9,309 nucleotides of DNA from positions 1-9,309 of the forward strand of contig JAKISE010000107.1 in the NCBI GenBank assembly GCA_021648745.1. Reading direction: 5' to 3'. A program made the position numbers and the translations under genes. Shown here one piece after another: positions 1-5,939 of this stretch. The stretch's first letter is position 1. Each line of letters opens with the position of its first letter. The notes below the pieces were generated by a model that made no database searches, was not told where the DNA came from, and saw nothing but the letters and a program-made list of their open reading frames with translations. The stretch is from Cyclobacteriaceae bacterium (GTDB lineage: Bacteria; Bacteroidota; Bacteroidia; Cytophagales; Cyclobacteriaceae).

Positions 1-472
1 CATCAGAGTGTGAACCACCATTAATAATATTCATCATTGGTACTGGTAATTTATGGGCGTTCGCCCCACCAATGTATTGGTATAATGGAAGACCAGATTC
101 TTCCGCTGCTGCCTTAGCTACTGCCAACGATACTCCTAAAATTGCATTTGCACCTAATTTAGACTTCGTATCTGTTCCATCCAAGTCAATCATAACTTGG
201 TCAATTAAACGCTGCTCGGTTACCAAAAAGCCAACGACTTCTGGCGCAATTACTTCGTTTACATTTTCAATGGCATTTAAAACACCCTTGCCCAAATATT
301 TAGATTTGTCACCATCACGAAGCTCCACAGCTTCGTTTTCTCCTGTAGAAGCTCCGGAAGGCACTGCCGCTCTTCCTAAAACACCATTGGTTGTAATTAC
401 ATCTACTTCAATGGTAGGGTTACCTCTTGAATCTAAAATTTGCCTAGCGTGTACTTGTTCTATAATTGCCAT
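1..472 (-). CDS. eno: Enolase (phosphopyruvate hydratase), N-terminal part, cut by the left window edge
   Basis: Enolase converts 2-phosphoglycerate to phosphoenolpyruvate in glycolysis (cytosol, Mg-dependent, usually dimer or octamer). The 157 residues visible here cover the N-terminal capping domain and the start of the barrel. They begin MAIIEQVHARQILDSRGNPT, the usual family opening. The mobile active-site loop PSGASTG is at residues 38-44, KSKLGANAILGVSLA at about 103-117, and MNIINGGSHSD at 147-157 carries the substrate-region His155. The SHSD form, rather than the EHAD of E. coli, is what I recall for Bacteroidota. The catalytic Glu/Lys and the Mg ligands lie beyond the edge; a full protein would be about 425-430 residues. 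The ATG follows the carA stop after 13 nt of A/T-rich sequence with no Shine-Dalgarno motif, so eno is probably translated from a carA-eno transcript. Identity is certain; only completeness is unknown. Confidence 0.97.
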   Translation of the reverse strand, partial: MAIIEQVHARQILDSRGNPTIEVDVITTNGVLGRAAVPSGASTGENEAVELRDGDKSKYLGKGVLNAIENVNEVIAPEVVGFLVTEQRLIDQVMIDLDGTDTKSKLGANAILGVSLAVAKAAAEESGLPLYQYIGGANAHKLPVPMMNIINGGSHSD

Positions 473-485
473 AATACTTAATTAT

Positions 486-1577
486 TTATTTTGTTATTAA
501 TTCTATAAAATTATCAAATAGGTATTCTGAGTCGTGCGGCCCAGGAGATGATTCCGGGTGGTACTGAACAGAAAATATTTTCTTGCCTTTAATCTCGATG
601 CCTTCTACCGTGCCATCATTAAGATTTATATGGGTTTGGTTCACTTTCGAAGATTTCTCTACATCTTCTTTAGAAATTGAAAATCCGTGATTTTGAGATG
701 TAATTTCACTCAAACCTGTTTTAATATTTTTAACTGGGTGGTTTAATCCTCTATGCCCATGATGCATTTTGTAAGTGCCAATATCAAATGAGCGTGCTAT
801 TATTTGGTGCCCAAGGCAGATTCCAAATAGTGGTTTTTCTGAATCTACAATTTCTTTTACTGAGTTAACCGCATAATCCATAGCAGCTGGGTCGCCTGGG
901 CCATTAGATAGAAAAACACCATCGGGGTTCCACTTTAATACCTCAGTAAATGGCGTTTTAGCTGGAAACACTTTTAGCTGGCAACCACGCTTCACAAAAT
1001 TAGATAGAATACTACGTTTGACTCCAAAATCCAATACTGCTATTTTAATTTTGTTCTCTTCTCCTAATATATAAGGCTTAGCTGTTGAAACCTTTGAAGC
1101 CAACTCGAGTCCATCCATTTGAGGAAGTTTCTCTAATTCACTTTGCAATTGTTCTTCTGGTAATTCAGAAGTAATTATTACATTCATTGCTCCTTTATCA
1201 CGAATATGGCGAACCAACGACCGTGAATCAATATCAGAGATGCCAACCACATTATGTTTTTCTAAATAATCTTGCAACGACTCTGCACCAACTCTACTGT
1301 TATGCTCGGAGAAGTCATTAACGATTAACCCACTAATTTTAGGAGCCTCTGATTCATTTTCGGCATCAACCGTTCCATAATTACCAATATGTGCATTGGT
1401 ATTAATTACTACTTGTCCATAATAAGAAGGATCAGTATATACTTCTTGATAACCTGTCATACCTGTGTTAAAACAGATTTCACCACCGGATGTGCCTATT
1501 TTCCCAATGGCAATCCCTTCCATTTTAAATCCATCTTCTAATAATAAATAAGCTTTCGTTTTGGTAGGTTTGTTCAT
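486..1577 (-). CDS. carA: Carbamoyl-phosphate synthetase, small (glutamine amidotransferase) subunit
   Basis: The 363-residue product hydrolyses glutamine and passes ammonia to the large subunit CarB, which makes carbamoyl phosphate for pyrimidines and arginine. The N-terminal CarA domain (about 1-170) includes GGEICFNTGMTGYQEVYTDP at 31-50 and the DIDSRSLVRHIRDKGAM segment at 115-131. The C-terminal class I amidotransferase domain (about 176-360) has LSNGPGDP at 223-230, the nucleophile Cys254 in GICLGHQ, and the His340/Glu342 pair in QYHPESSPGPHDSEY. All catalytic residues are therefore present and the length is normal (E. coli about 382). The chosen start leaves nine residues before the conserved LLLEDG strand, as expected. 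carB is not next to it in the visible sequence, so the partner must be encoded elsewhere. It lies downstream of the rplQ terminator and 13 nt upstream of eno. Confidence 0.97.
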   Translation of the reverse strand: MNKPTKTKAYLLLEDGFKMEGIAIGKIGTSGGEICFNTGMTGYQEVYTDPSYYGQVVINTNAHIGNYGTVDAENESEAPKISGLIVNDFSEHNSRVGAESLQDYLEKHNVVGISDIDSRSLVRHIRDKGAMNVIITSELPEEQLQSELEKLPQMDGLELASKVSTAKPYILGEENKIKIAVLDFGVKRSILSNFVKRGCQLKVFPAKTPFTEVLKWNPDGVFLSNGPGDPAAMDYAVNSVKEIVDSEKPLFGICLGHQIIARSFDIGTYKMHHGHRGLNHPVKNIKTGLSEITSQNHGFSISKEDVEKSSKVNQTHINLNDGTVEGIEIKGKKIFSVQYHPESSPGPHDSEYLFDNFIELITK

Positions 1578-1620
1578 AATGACATGTTAAAGTTGGTGGC
1601 TGTTTATTAAGGTGTACTTA

Positions 1621-1628
1621 CATAACTA
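1621..1628 (-). promoter_or_regulatory. Weak candidate -7 element for carA-eno
   Basis: The rplQ terminator separates carA from the ribosomal block, so carA-eno needs either its own promoter or read-through. On the minus strand this octamer reads TAGTTATG, which matches the Bacteroidota -7 consensus TAnnTTTG at all but one fixed position. It would place transcription start about 35 nt before the carA ATG. No good TTG -33 element lies at the usual spacing: the nearest TTG is only 13 nt upstream, inside the terminator U-tract. It is a guess from a short motif in an A/T-rich gap. Confidence 0.2.
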
Positions 1629-1640
1629 AGAAATAGCGTT

Positions 1641-1681
1641 GCAAAAATAAAAAAGGGATTAGATAAAAATCTAATCCCTTT
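1641..1681 (-). terminator. Rho-independent terminator at the end of the ribosomal operon, after rplQ
   Basis: A perfect 13-bp inverted repeat (arms 1652-1664 and 1669-1681, AAAGGGATTAGAT and its complement) encloses a 4-nt loop. In the minus-strand transcript the stem is followed directly by a U-rich run (TTTATTTTTGC, 1641-1651). The arm begins 20 nt past the rplQ stop codon. It has the shape of an intrinsic terminator and ends the long ribosomal transcript before carA. The + strand has no comparable T-run after the stem, so it should act in one direction only. Confidence 0.88.
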
Positions 1682-1701
1682 CAATTTCCTTTCAGAAAAA
1701 T

Positions 1702-2304
1702 TTATTTTTTATCTATTTCATCTCCAGAATCAGACTCTTCTGAAGTATTTTCTTCATTTGAGGTCTCTTCTTTTTCTGTTTCTTCAGTAGATTCTTCAAC
1801 CTTTGCTTCTTCCTCTACCACTTCAGCATCAGAAATTACTTCTTCAGCTTTCGCTTCAACCTTAGCGGCTTCTTCTTTTTTAGCTCCACCTCTTCTGCTT
1901 CTACGCGTTTTAGGCTTTTCTTCTTTCGCTTCTTTTTGCATTAAGTCGTTATAATCGACTAACTCAATAATGCACATTTCTGCATTATCTCCAAAACGAT
2001 TACCTGTTTTAAGAATACGTGTATATCCACCAGGGCGTGTAGCGATTTTTTCGGCTACCACATTAAATAACTCTGAAACAGACTCTTTATTTTGTAAATA
2101 AGAGAATACTACTCTTCGAGAGTTTGTATCGTCTGTTTTAGATTTAGTTAATAAAGGCTCCACATATTTCCTCAATGCTTTTGCTTTAGCTACTGTAGTC
2201 GAAATTCTTTTGCTAAGAATTAAAGACGAAGCCATATTTGAAAGCATTGCAGCTCTATGCGAAGTTGTTCTGCTTAAATGATTGAATTTTTTACCGTGTC
2301 TCAT
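1702..2304 (-). CDS. rplQ: Ribosomal protein bL17 with a long acidic C-terminal tail
   Basis: bL17 is a large-subunit protein near the peptide exit side. Residues 1 to about 122 form the conserved core: MRHGKKFNHLSRTTSHRAAM at 1-20, then LRKYVEPLLTKSK and RPGGYTRILKTGNRFGDNAEM at about 90-110, ending CIIELVDYND. The protein has 200 residues against about 127 in E. coli. The extra 75-odd residues are low complexity: a basic patch around 130-143 (KPKTRRSRRGGAKK), then a Glu-rich stretch at 144-200 with about 25 acidic residues of 57, ending DEIDKK. I recall similar but shorter or variable tails in other Bacteroidota L17s, so this is probably not an assembly error. The start is fixed by the invariant MRHGKK and lies 6 nt after the rpoA stop. 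It is the last gene before the terminator. Confidence 0.97.
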   Translation of the reverse strand: MRHGKKFNHLSRTTSHRAAMLSNMASSLILSKRISTTVAKAKALRKYVEPLLTKSKTDDTNSRRVVFSYLQNKESVSELFNVVAEKIATRPGGYTRILKTGNRFGDNAEMCIIELVDYNDLMQKEAKEEKPKTRRSRRGGAKKEEAAKVEAKAEEVISDAEVVEEEAKVEESTEETEKEETSNEENTSEESDSGDEIDKK

Positions 2305-2310
2305 CGTTTC

Positions 2311-3300
2311 TTAATCCTCCTCTAGTTTATATTTTGCAAGATCCATTCCAAATGTAAGGTTCTTGTCAACTACTAATTGCTCTAACTCAGCAAGTGATTT
2401 CTTACCGAAGTTTCTAAACTTCATCATATCAGAAATTTCTAAACTTACTAAATCTCCTAAAGATCTTACGTCTGCAGCTTTCAGACAATTATAAGCACGT
2501 ACAGATAAATCCATATCGTGAAGTGACGTTTTAAGTAATTTCCTCATATGAAGTAACTCTTCATCTACTGCATCCGGCTCTCCAGACTCAGCTGATTCTA
2601 GGATCATATTCTGATCTGAGAATAGCATAAAGTGCTGAATAAGAATTTTTGCAGCTCCTTTAAGAGCATCTTCTGGGTGAATAGAACCATCTGTTTCGAT
2701 GTCAAGAATTAACATCTCATAATCAGTTTTTTGCTCTACCCTTGTATTTTCAACACTATACTTTACATTTTTTATAGGTGTAAAAATAGCATCGATAGGA
2801 ATGTAACCAAATACTTGTTCTGTAGGCGTATTCTCCTCTCCAGGTAAGTACCCTCTTCCTTTTTCAACTGTTAATTCAATTTCTAAATCAGATTTCTCAT
2901 CTAAATGACAAATAACATGCTCAGGGTTTAAAATTTCGAAAGCAGTTGTAAATTTAGCAATATCACCAGCAGTTAATACCTTCTTATTTTTAAGGTTAAC
3001 AGCTATTTTATTGTCAAATGAATCAGAAATTTTCTTAAATCGAACCATTTTTAGGTTCAAAATAATATCTGAAACATCTTCTACAACGCCTTCTATAGTT
3101 GAAAACTCATGCAAGACATTAGGAACCTTAATTCCGGTAATTGCATACCCTTCTAAAGAAGAAAGTAAAATTCTTCTAAGTGCATTACCGATGGTTACAC
3201 CATATCCCTTTTCAAGAGGCTTAAAAGTAAAAAGACCATGAAAGTCATTTGCCTTTTCCATGGCAACTTTTTCTGGCATTTGAAACGCTAATATCGACAT
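2311..3300 (-). CDS. rpoA: DNA-directed RNA polymerase subunit alpha
   Basis: The alpha subunit dimerises to nucleate RNA polymerase assembly; its C-terminal domain binds DNA and regulators. The 329 residues equal the E. coli length. The N-terminal domain (about 1-235) contains GYGVTIGNALRRILLSSLEG at 32-51, HEFSTIEGVVEDVSDIILNL at 64-83, and KGRGYLPGEEN at 147-157. A variable acidic linker (about 235-255, SAESGEPDAVDEE) joins the C-terminal domain (about 260-325). There LSVRAYNCLKAADV gives Arg268 and Asn271, which correspond to the E. coli UP-element-binding Arg265 and Asn268, and NFGKKSLAELEQL lies at 297-309. The start MSILAFQMPEK is the form I recall from Cytophagales. The gene follows rpsD after 64 nt, one of the few real gaps in this block, and precedes rplQ by 6 nt. 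Confidence 0.99.
   Translation of the reverse strand: MSILAFQMPEKVAMEKANDFHGLFTFKPLEKGYGVTIGNALRRILLSSLEGYAITGIKVPNVLHEFSTIEGVVEDVSDIILNLKMVRFKKISDSFDNKIAVNLKNKKVLTAGDIAKFTTAFEILNPEHVICHLDEKSDLEIELTVEKGRGYLPGEENTPTEQVFGYIPIDAIFTPIKNVKYSVENTRVEQKTDYEMLILDIETDGSIHPEDALKGAAKILIQHFMLFSDQNMILESAESGEPDAVDEELLHMRKLLKTSLHDMDLSVRAYNCLKAADVRSLGDLVSLEISDMMKFRNFGKKSLAELEQLVVDKNLTFGMDLAKYKLEED
2316..2322 (-). promoter_or_regulatory. Shine-Dalgarno-like GAGGAGG upstream of rplQ
   Basis: On the minus strand GAGGAGG sits 11 nt before the rplQ ATG, inside the last rpoA codons (Glu-Glu-Asp-stop). Most other starts in this window have only A/T-rich leaders; the nearest other match is AAGGA, 8 nt before rpsM. 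Bacteroidota genes generally lack such motifs, and in Flavobacterium the 16S anti-SD is known to be sequestered on the ribosome. The motif may be only a by-product of encoding Glu-Glu, and the spacing is longer than ideal, so a function is uncertain. Confidence 0.35.
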
Positions 3301-3321
3301 AGTATTTTAGTTAATAGTTCA

Positions 3322-3347
3322 GGCAATTGCCTTTACAAGCAATTACC
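3322..3347 (-). other. Hairpin in the rpsD-rpoA intergenic gap
   Basis: In the minus-strand RNA, GGUAAUUGC (from 3339-3347) pairs with GCAAUUGCC (from 3322-3330) as nine consecutive pairs including one U-G wobble, around an 8-nt loop (UUGUAAAG). The 3' arm is also part of the 10-nt palindrome GGCAATTGCC (3322-3331). No U-run follows, so it is not an intrinsic terminator. It ends 21 nt before the rpoA start. It could be an mRNA processing or stability element, or a protein-binding site; nothing in the sequence decides which. Confidence 0.4.
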
Positions 3348-3364
3348 GTGAAATAAGTTTAATA

Positions 3365-3970
3365 TTATTTAGAGTAAAGTTCAACGATTAGTTGCTCCTG
3401 AATATTTTCAGGAATATCCTCTCGAATTGGCAAAGATATTAATTTACCTTTTAATTCGGAAGGAGCCCAGTCTAACCAAGGAAATCGCTTGGTTGCCGTA
3501 GCTGCAACGCTATTAGTAACCACTTCTAATGATTTAGATTTCTCTCTAACTGCAATCACATCACCAATTTTTACTGCAAAAGATGCGATGTTAACAATTT
3601 GTCCGTTTACAGTAATGTGCTTGTGTAGGACAAACTGACGAGCCGCTCTACGAGTAGGAGAAATTCCTAATCTAAATACGGTGTTGTCAAGCCTTGTTTC
3701 CAATAACTGTAAAAGAATCTCACCAGTAATACCAGTTTTACGAGAAGCTTTGTCAAACAAATTAGAGAACTGCTTTTCTAATACACCATAAGTATATTTT
3801 GCTTTCTGCTTCTCCATTAACTGGACAGCATATTCCGATTGCTTTTTCCTTCTACCTCTACCGTGTTGTCCTGGAGGGTATGCTTTTTTTGTTAGTGCCT
3901 TGCTTGGCCCAAAAATTGGTTCGTTAAATCTTCGTGCAATTTTTGTTTTAGGACCTCTATATCTTGCCAT
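3365..3970 (-). CDS. rpsD: Ribosomal protein uS4
   Basis: uS4 is a primary 16S rRNA binder that starts assembly of the 30S body and helps set decoding accuracy with uS5. The product has 201 residues (E. coli 206). The N-terminal region starts MARYRGPKTKIARRF and has YPPGQHG at 31-37. It contains no cysteine, so it is the zinc-free form. The S4 RNA-binding fold runs from about 92 to 150 (TRLDNTVFRLGISPTRRAAR, then HITVNGQIVNIAS). The C-terminus is PIREDIPENIQEQLIVELYSK. In E. coli uS4 represses its own operon through a leader pseudoknot near rpsM. I see no such pseudoknot here, but a hairpin lies just downstream, before rpoA. The gene sits 26 nt downstream of rpsK. Confidence 0.99.
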   Translation of the reverse strand: MARYRGPKTKIARRFNEPIFGPSKALTKKAYPPGQHGRGRRKKQSEYAVQLMEKQKAKYTYGVLEKQFSNLFDKASRKTGITGEILLQLLETRLDNTVFRLGISPTRRAARQFVLHKHITVNGQIVNIASFAVKIGDVIAVREKSKSLEVVTNSVAATATKRFPWLDWAPSELKGKLISLPIREDIPENIQEQLIVELYSK

Positions 3971-3996
3971 TATTTACTAATCTTAATAGTCTAAAA

Positions 3997-4389
3997 TTAT
4001 ACTCTTCGTCTTTTTGGAGGACGACATCCATTATGAGGAAGAGGTGTAACATCTTTAATAGTTGTTACTTCAATACCTACATTTTGTATAGTTCGAATAG
4101 CTGATTCACGACCTGCACCAGGCCCTTTCACATACACATCTACTTTACGCAACCCTAGGTCATACGCCTTTTGAGCGCAATCGCTAGCTGCTACTTGAGC
4201 AGCATAAGGAGTGTTCTTTTTAGAACCTTTAAAGCCCATTTTACCAGCAGATGCCCACGATATAACCTGACCAGTTGTGTTGGTCATAGATATAATGATG
4301 TTGTTAAAAGAAGCTTTAATATGGGCGTGCCCTAATGCTTCTACATTAACTACTCGTTTCTTACCTTTATCTTTTCGCTTTTGTGCCAT
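3997..4389 (-). CDS. rpsK: Ribosomal protein uS11
   Basis: uS11 lies on the platform of the small subunit, close to the mRNA exit and the E site. The 130-residue length is standard. The N-terminus is lysine-rich (MAQKRKDKGKKRVV). The core includes AHIKASFNNIIISMTNTTG at about 22-40, the GFKGSKKNTPYAAQ segment at about 52-65, and the signature VKGPGAGRESAIR at 87-99. The basic tail ends PHNGCRPPKRRRV. Asn120-Gly121 in this tail corresponds to the E. coli site known to form isoaspartate, so the conserved NG pair is retained. The start is 11 nt after the rpsM stop with no Shine-Dalgarno motif. Confidence 0.99.
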   Translation of the reverse strand: MAQKRKDKGKKRVVNVEALGHAHIKASFNNIIISMTNTTGQVISWASAGKMGFKGSKKNTPYAAQVAASDCAQKAYDLGLRKVDVYVKGPGAGRESAIRTIQNVGIEVTTIKDVTPLPHNGCRPPKRRRV

Positions 4390-4400
4390 ATCACTTATGC

Positions 4401-4778
4401 TTATTTAGCAGCTTTCTTTTTATTAGCAACTGTTTTTCTCTTACCTTTTCTAGTTCGAGCATTATTTTTAGTATGCTGTCCACGAACTGGAAGCCCTCTA
4501 CGATGCCTCAAACCTCGGTAGCAACCAATATCCAATAAACGTTTTATGTTTAACTGGATTGATGATTTTAGAACTCCTTCTACTTTAAAGGAATCACCAA
4601 TAATATTACGTATAGCATTGGCTTCTTCTTCAGTCCAATCTTGAACTTTAGTATTCCAATCAACTCCTGCATCTGTTAGGATTTTTTGAGCTGAACTTCT
4701 ACCAAGTCCGAAAATATACGTTAAGGCTATTTCGCCTCTCTTCTGTTGTGGAATATCTACTCCTGCAATTCTAGCCAT
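4401..4778 (-). CDS. rpsM: Ribosomal protein uS13
   Basis: uS13 is in the head of the small subunit, where it forms the B1 bridges to the large subunit and its tail approaches the P-site tRNA. The product is 125 residues. It opens MARIAGVDIPQQKRGEIALT, has the helix-two-turn-helix region at about 15-60 (GLGRSSAQKIL), and then the signature YRGLRHRRGLPVRGQHTKNN at 87-106, followed by NARTRKGKRK. The extremely basic C-terminus (KKKAAK) is expected. The ATG is only 5 nt after the rpmJ stop; an AAGGA motif within the last rpmJ codons lies 8 nt upstream, one of the few Shine-Dalgarno-like matches in the window. Confidence 0.99.
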   Translation of the reverse strand: MARIAGVDIPQQKRGEIALTYIFGLGRSSAQKILTDAGVDWNTKVQDWTEEEANAIRNIIGDSFKVEGVLKSSIQLNIKRLLDIGCYRGLRHRRGLPVRGQHTKNNARTRKGKRKTVANKKKAAK

Positions 4779-4783
4779 AACAA

Positions 4784-4900
4784 TTATCCTTGACGTTGTT
4801 TGAATTTGGGATTCTTTTTGTTGATCACATACACTTTTCCGTGTCTACGGATAATCTTGCAATCTTCGCTTCTCTTTTTTACAGATGCTCTTACTTTCAT
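4784..4900 (-). CDS. rpmJ: Ribosomal protein bL36, cysteine-poor form
   Basis: This 38-residue product starts MKVRASVKKRSEDCKIIRRH and ends NPKFKQRQG, the complete bL36 family length and ends. bL36 is the smallest large-subunit protein and stabilises 23S rRNA folding. In zinc-binding homologues (E. coli) the ligands are Cys11, Cys14, Cys27 and His33. Here the matching positions are Ser11, Cys14, Asn27 and Phe33, so three of four ligands are gone and no zinc site can form. I recall this form from Bacteroidota in general. The start lies behind a 37-nt gap that is strongly A-rich on the coding strand (AATAATAAAAAAAATAAG before ATG), a typical initiation region in this phylum. The rpsM start follows its stop after 5 nt. 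Confidence 0.97.
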   Translation of the reverse strand: MKVRASVKKRSEDCKIIRRHGKVYVINKKNPKFKQRQG

Positions 4901-4937
4901 CTTATTTTTTTTATTATTCAGTTTAACGTAAACCGAA

Positions 4938-5156
4938 TTATTTGTATCGATAAACTATTCTTCCTTTTGTTAAGTCGTAAGGTGACATTTCAAGCTTTAC
5001 TTTGTCGCCCGGTAAAATTTTAATATAGTGCATTCGCATCTTTCCAGATATGTGAGCAATAACCACATGCCCATTTTCAAGTTCCACTCTAAACATTGCG
5101 TTTGACAACGCTTCTAGAATAGTTCCGTCTTGTTCTATCGATGCTTGTTTAGCCAT
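4938..5156 (-). CDS. infA: Translation initiation factor IF-1
   Basis: IF-1 occupies the A site of the 30S subunit during initiation and supports IF-2 and IF-3. The 72 residues match the family exactly. It is a single S1-type OB fold: MAKQASIEQDGTILEALSNA at 1-20, FRVELENGHVVIAHISGKMR at 22-41, then ILPGDKVKLEMSPYDLTKGR and the C-terminal IVYRYK. The ATG comes one nucleotide after the map stop (TAA-T-ATG), so translational coupling with map is likely. After its stop there are 37 nt before rpmJ, including a small 5-bp inverted repeat (4921-4933, GTTTA/TAAAC around ACG) that is too weak to call functional. Confidence 0.99.
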   Translation of the reverse strand: MAKQASIEQDGTILEALSNAMFRVELENGHVVIAHISGKMRMHYIKILPGDKVKLEMSPYDLTKGRIVYRYK

Positions 5157-5157
5157 A

Positions 5158-5931
5158 TTATAATTTATATACTTCTTCTATATACTTATGTGTTGTTAGC
5201 ACTTCTACTCCTTCTTTGGTAATGGCCACCGTATGCTCGTAATGTGCAGATGGCGCTCTATCCTTCGTTCGGATAGTCCAACCATCATCCTCTTGAACAA
5301 TGTCCTTTTTACCAAGGTTAATCATAGGTTCAATCGCAATTACCATCCCTTCTTTAAGCTTAGCTCCTCTGCCCCTTTTACCATAATTAGGTACTTCAGG
5401 ACTTTCGTGTAAGCTTTCTCCAACACCATGACCAACCAATTCTCTTACAACAGTGTATCCGTAGCCCTCAACAAAATGTTGAATGGCAAAACCGATATCT
5501 CCTGTTCTATTTCCAACAACCGCCTTTTCAATTCCTTTATAAAGCGACTCTTTTGTCACTTTAAGTAATTCCAGTATTTCTTCCTTAACGTTACCAACTG
5601 CATATGTATAAGCCGAATCACTATGAAATCCTTTATAAAAAACTCCACAGTCAATACTTAACACATCTCCATCTTCTAACTCTCTATCGCTAGGAAACCC
5701 ATGAACAACTTGCTCATTAGGACTTACACATAAAGTGTAAGGAAACCCGTTATAATTTTTAAACGAAGGTACACCTCCGTGATCTTTAATAAACTCTTCA
5801 GCCAGCTTATCCAGCTTTTTTGTATTAATTCCTGGTTTAACAAGTTTGGCTATCTCGCCATGTGCTCTTCCAAGAATATCAGCACTTTCTTTTATCAACT
5901 CAATCTCATCGCTAGATTTATAATTAATCAT
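5158..5931 (-). CDS. map: Methionine aminopeptidase, type I
   Basis: This cytosolic metalloenzyme removes the initiator methionine from new proteins. The 257-residue protein has the pita-bread fold from start to end with no N-terminal zinc-finger extension (type Ia). All five metal ligands can be seen: Asp94 (SIDCG), Asp105 (HSDSA), His168 (LVGHGVG), Glu201 (AIEPM) and Glu232 (YEHTVAIT). The accessory histidines His77 (VVHGFP) and His175 (SLHESP) are also present, so it should be active. The start is placed at MINYKSSDEIELIKESADIL, the usual family opening, 8 nt after the secY stop. Its stop is one nucleotide before infA. The secY-map-infA order occurs in many bacteria, including Bacteroides and, as I recall, Cytophagales, but not in the typical Flavobacterium arrangement. 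Confidence 0.98.
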   Translation of the reverse strand: MINYKSSDEIELIKESADILGRAHGEIAKLVKPGINTKKLDKLAEEFIKDHGGVPSFKNYNGFPYTLCVSPNEQVVHGFPSDRELEDGDVLSIDCGVFYKGFHSDSAYTYAVGNVKEEILELLKVTKESLYKGIEKAVVGNRTGDIGFAIQHFVEGYGYTVVRELVGHGVGESLHESPEVPNYGKRGRGAKLKEGMVIAIEPMINLGKKDIVQEDDGWTIRTKDRAPSAHYEHTVAITKEGVEVLTTHKYIEEVYKL

Positions 5932-5939
5932 TATAAATA

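Noticed and set aside
72..500. Open frame on the + strand antisense to eno
   Set aside because: It lies opposite eno, whose reading is unmistakable, and its product resembles no protein I know.
1702..1900. bL17 tail as a frameshift artefact or separate gene
   Set aside because: The frame is open without interruption to a TAA, the terminator follows 20 nt later, and Glu-rich L17 tails occur in other Bacteroidota.
3011..3241. Open frame on the + strand antisense to the start of rpoA
   Set aside because: A shadow of the strongly conserved rpoA coding sequence; no separate coding evidence.
3301..3364. Possible promoter for rpoA (TTG, 19-nt gap, TATTAACT on the minus strand)
   Set aside because: Spacing is right but the -7 part misses the TTTG half of the Bacteroidota consensus, and the hairpin overlaps it.
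4921..4933. Small inverted repeat GTTTA-ACG-TAAAC between rpmJ and infA
   Set aside because: Only 5 bp, A/T-rich and followed by an A-run, not a U-run, in the transcript; expected by chance and not a terminator.
4790..5023. Open frame on the + strand across rpmJ and the end of infA
   Set aside because: It overlaps two certain genes and the gap between them; hydrophobic composition comes from reading A-rich sequence in reverse.
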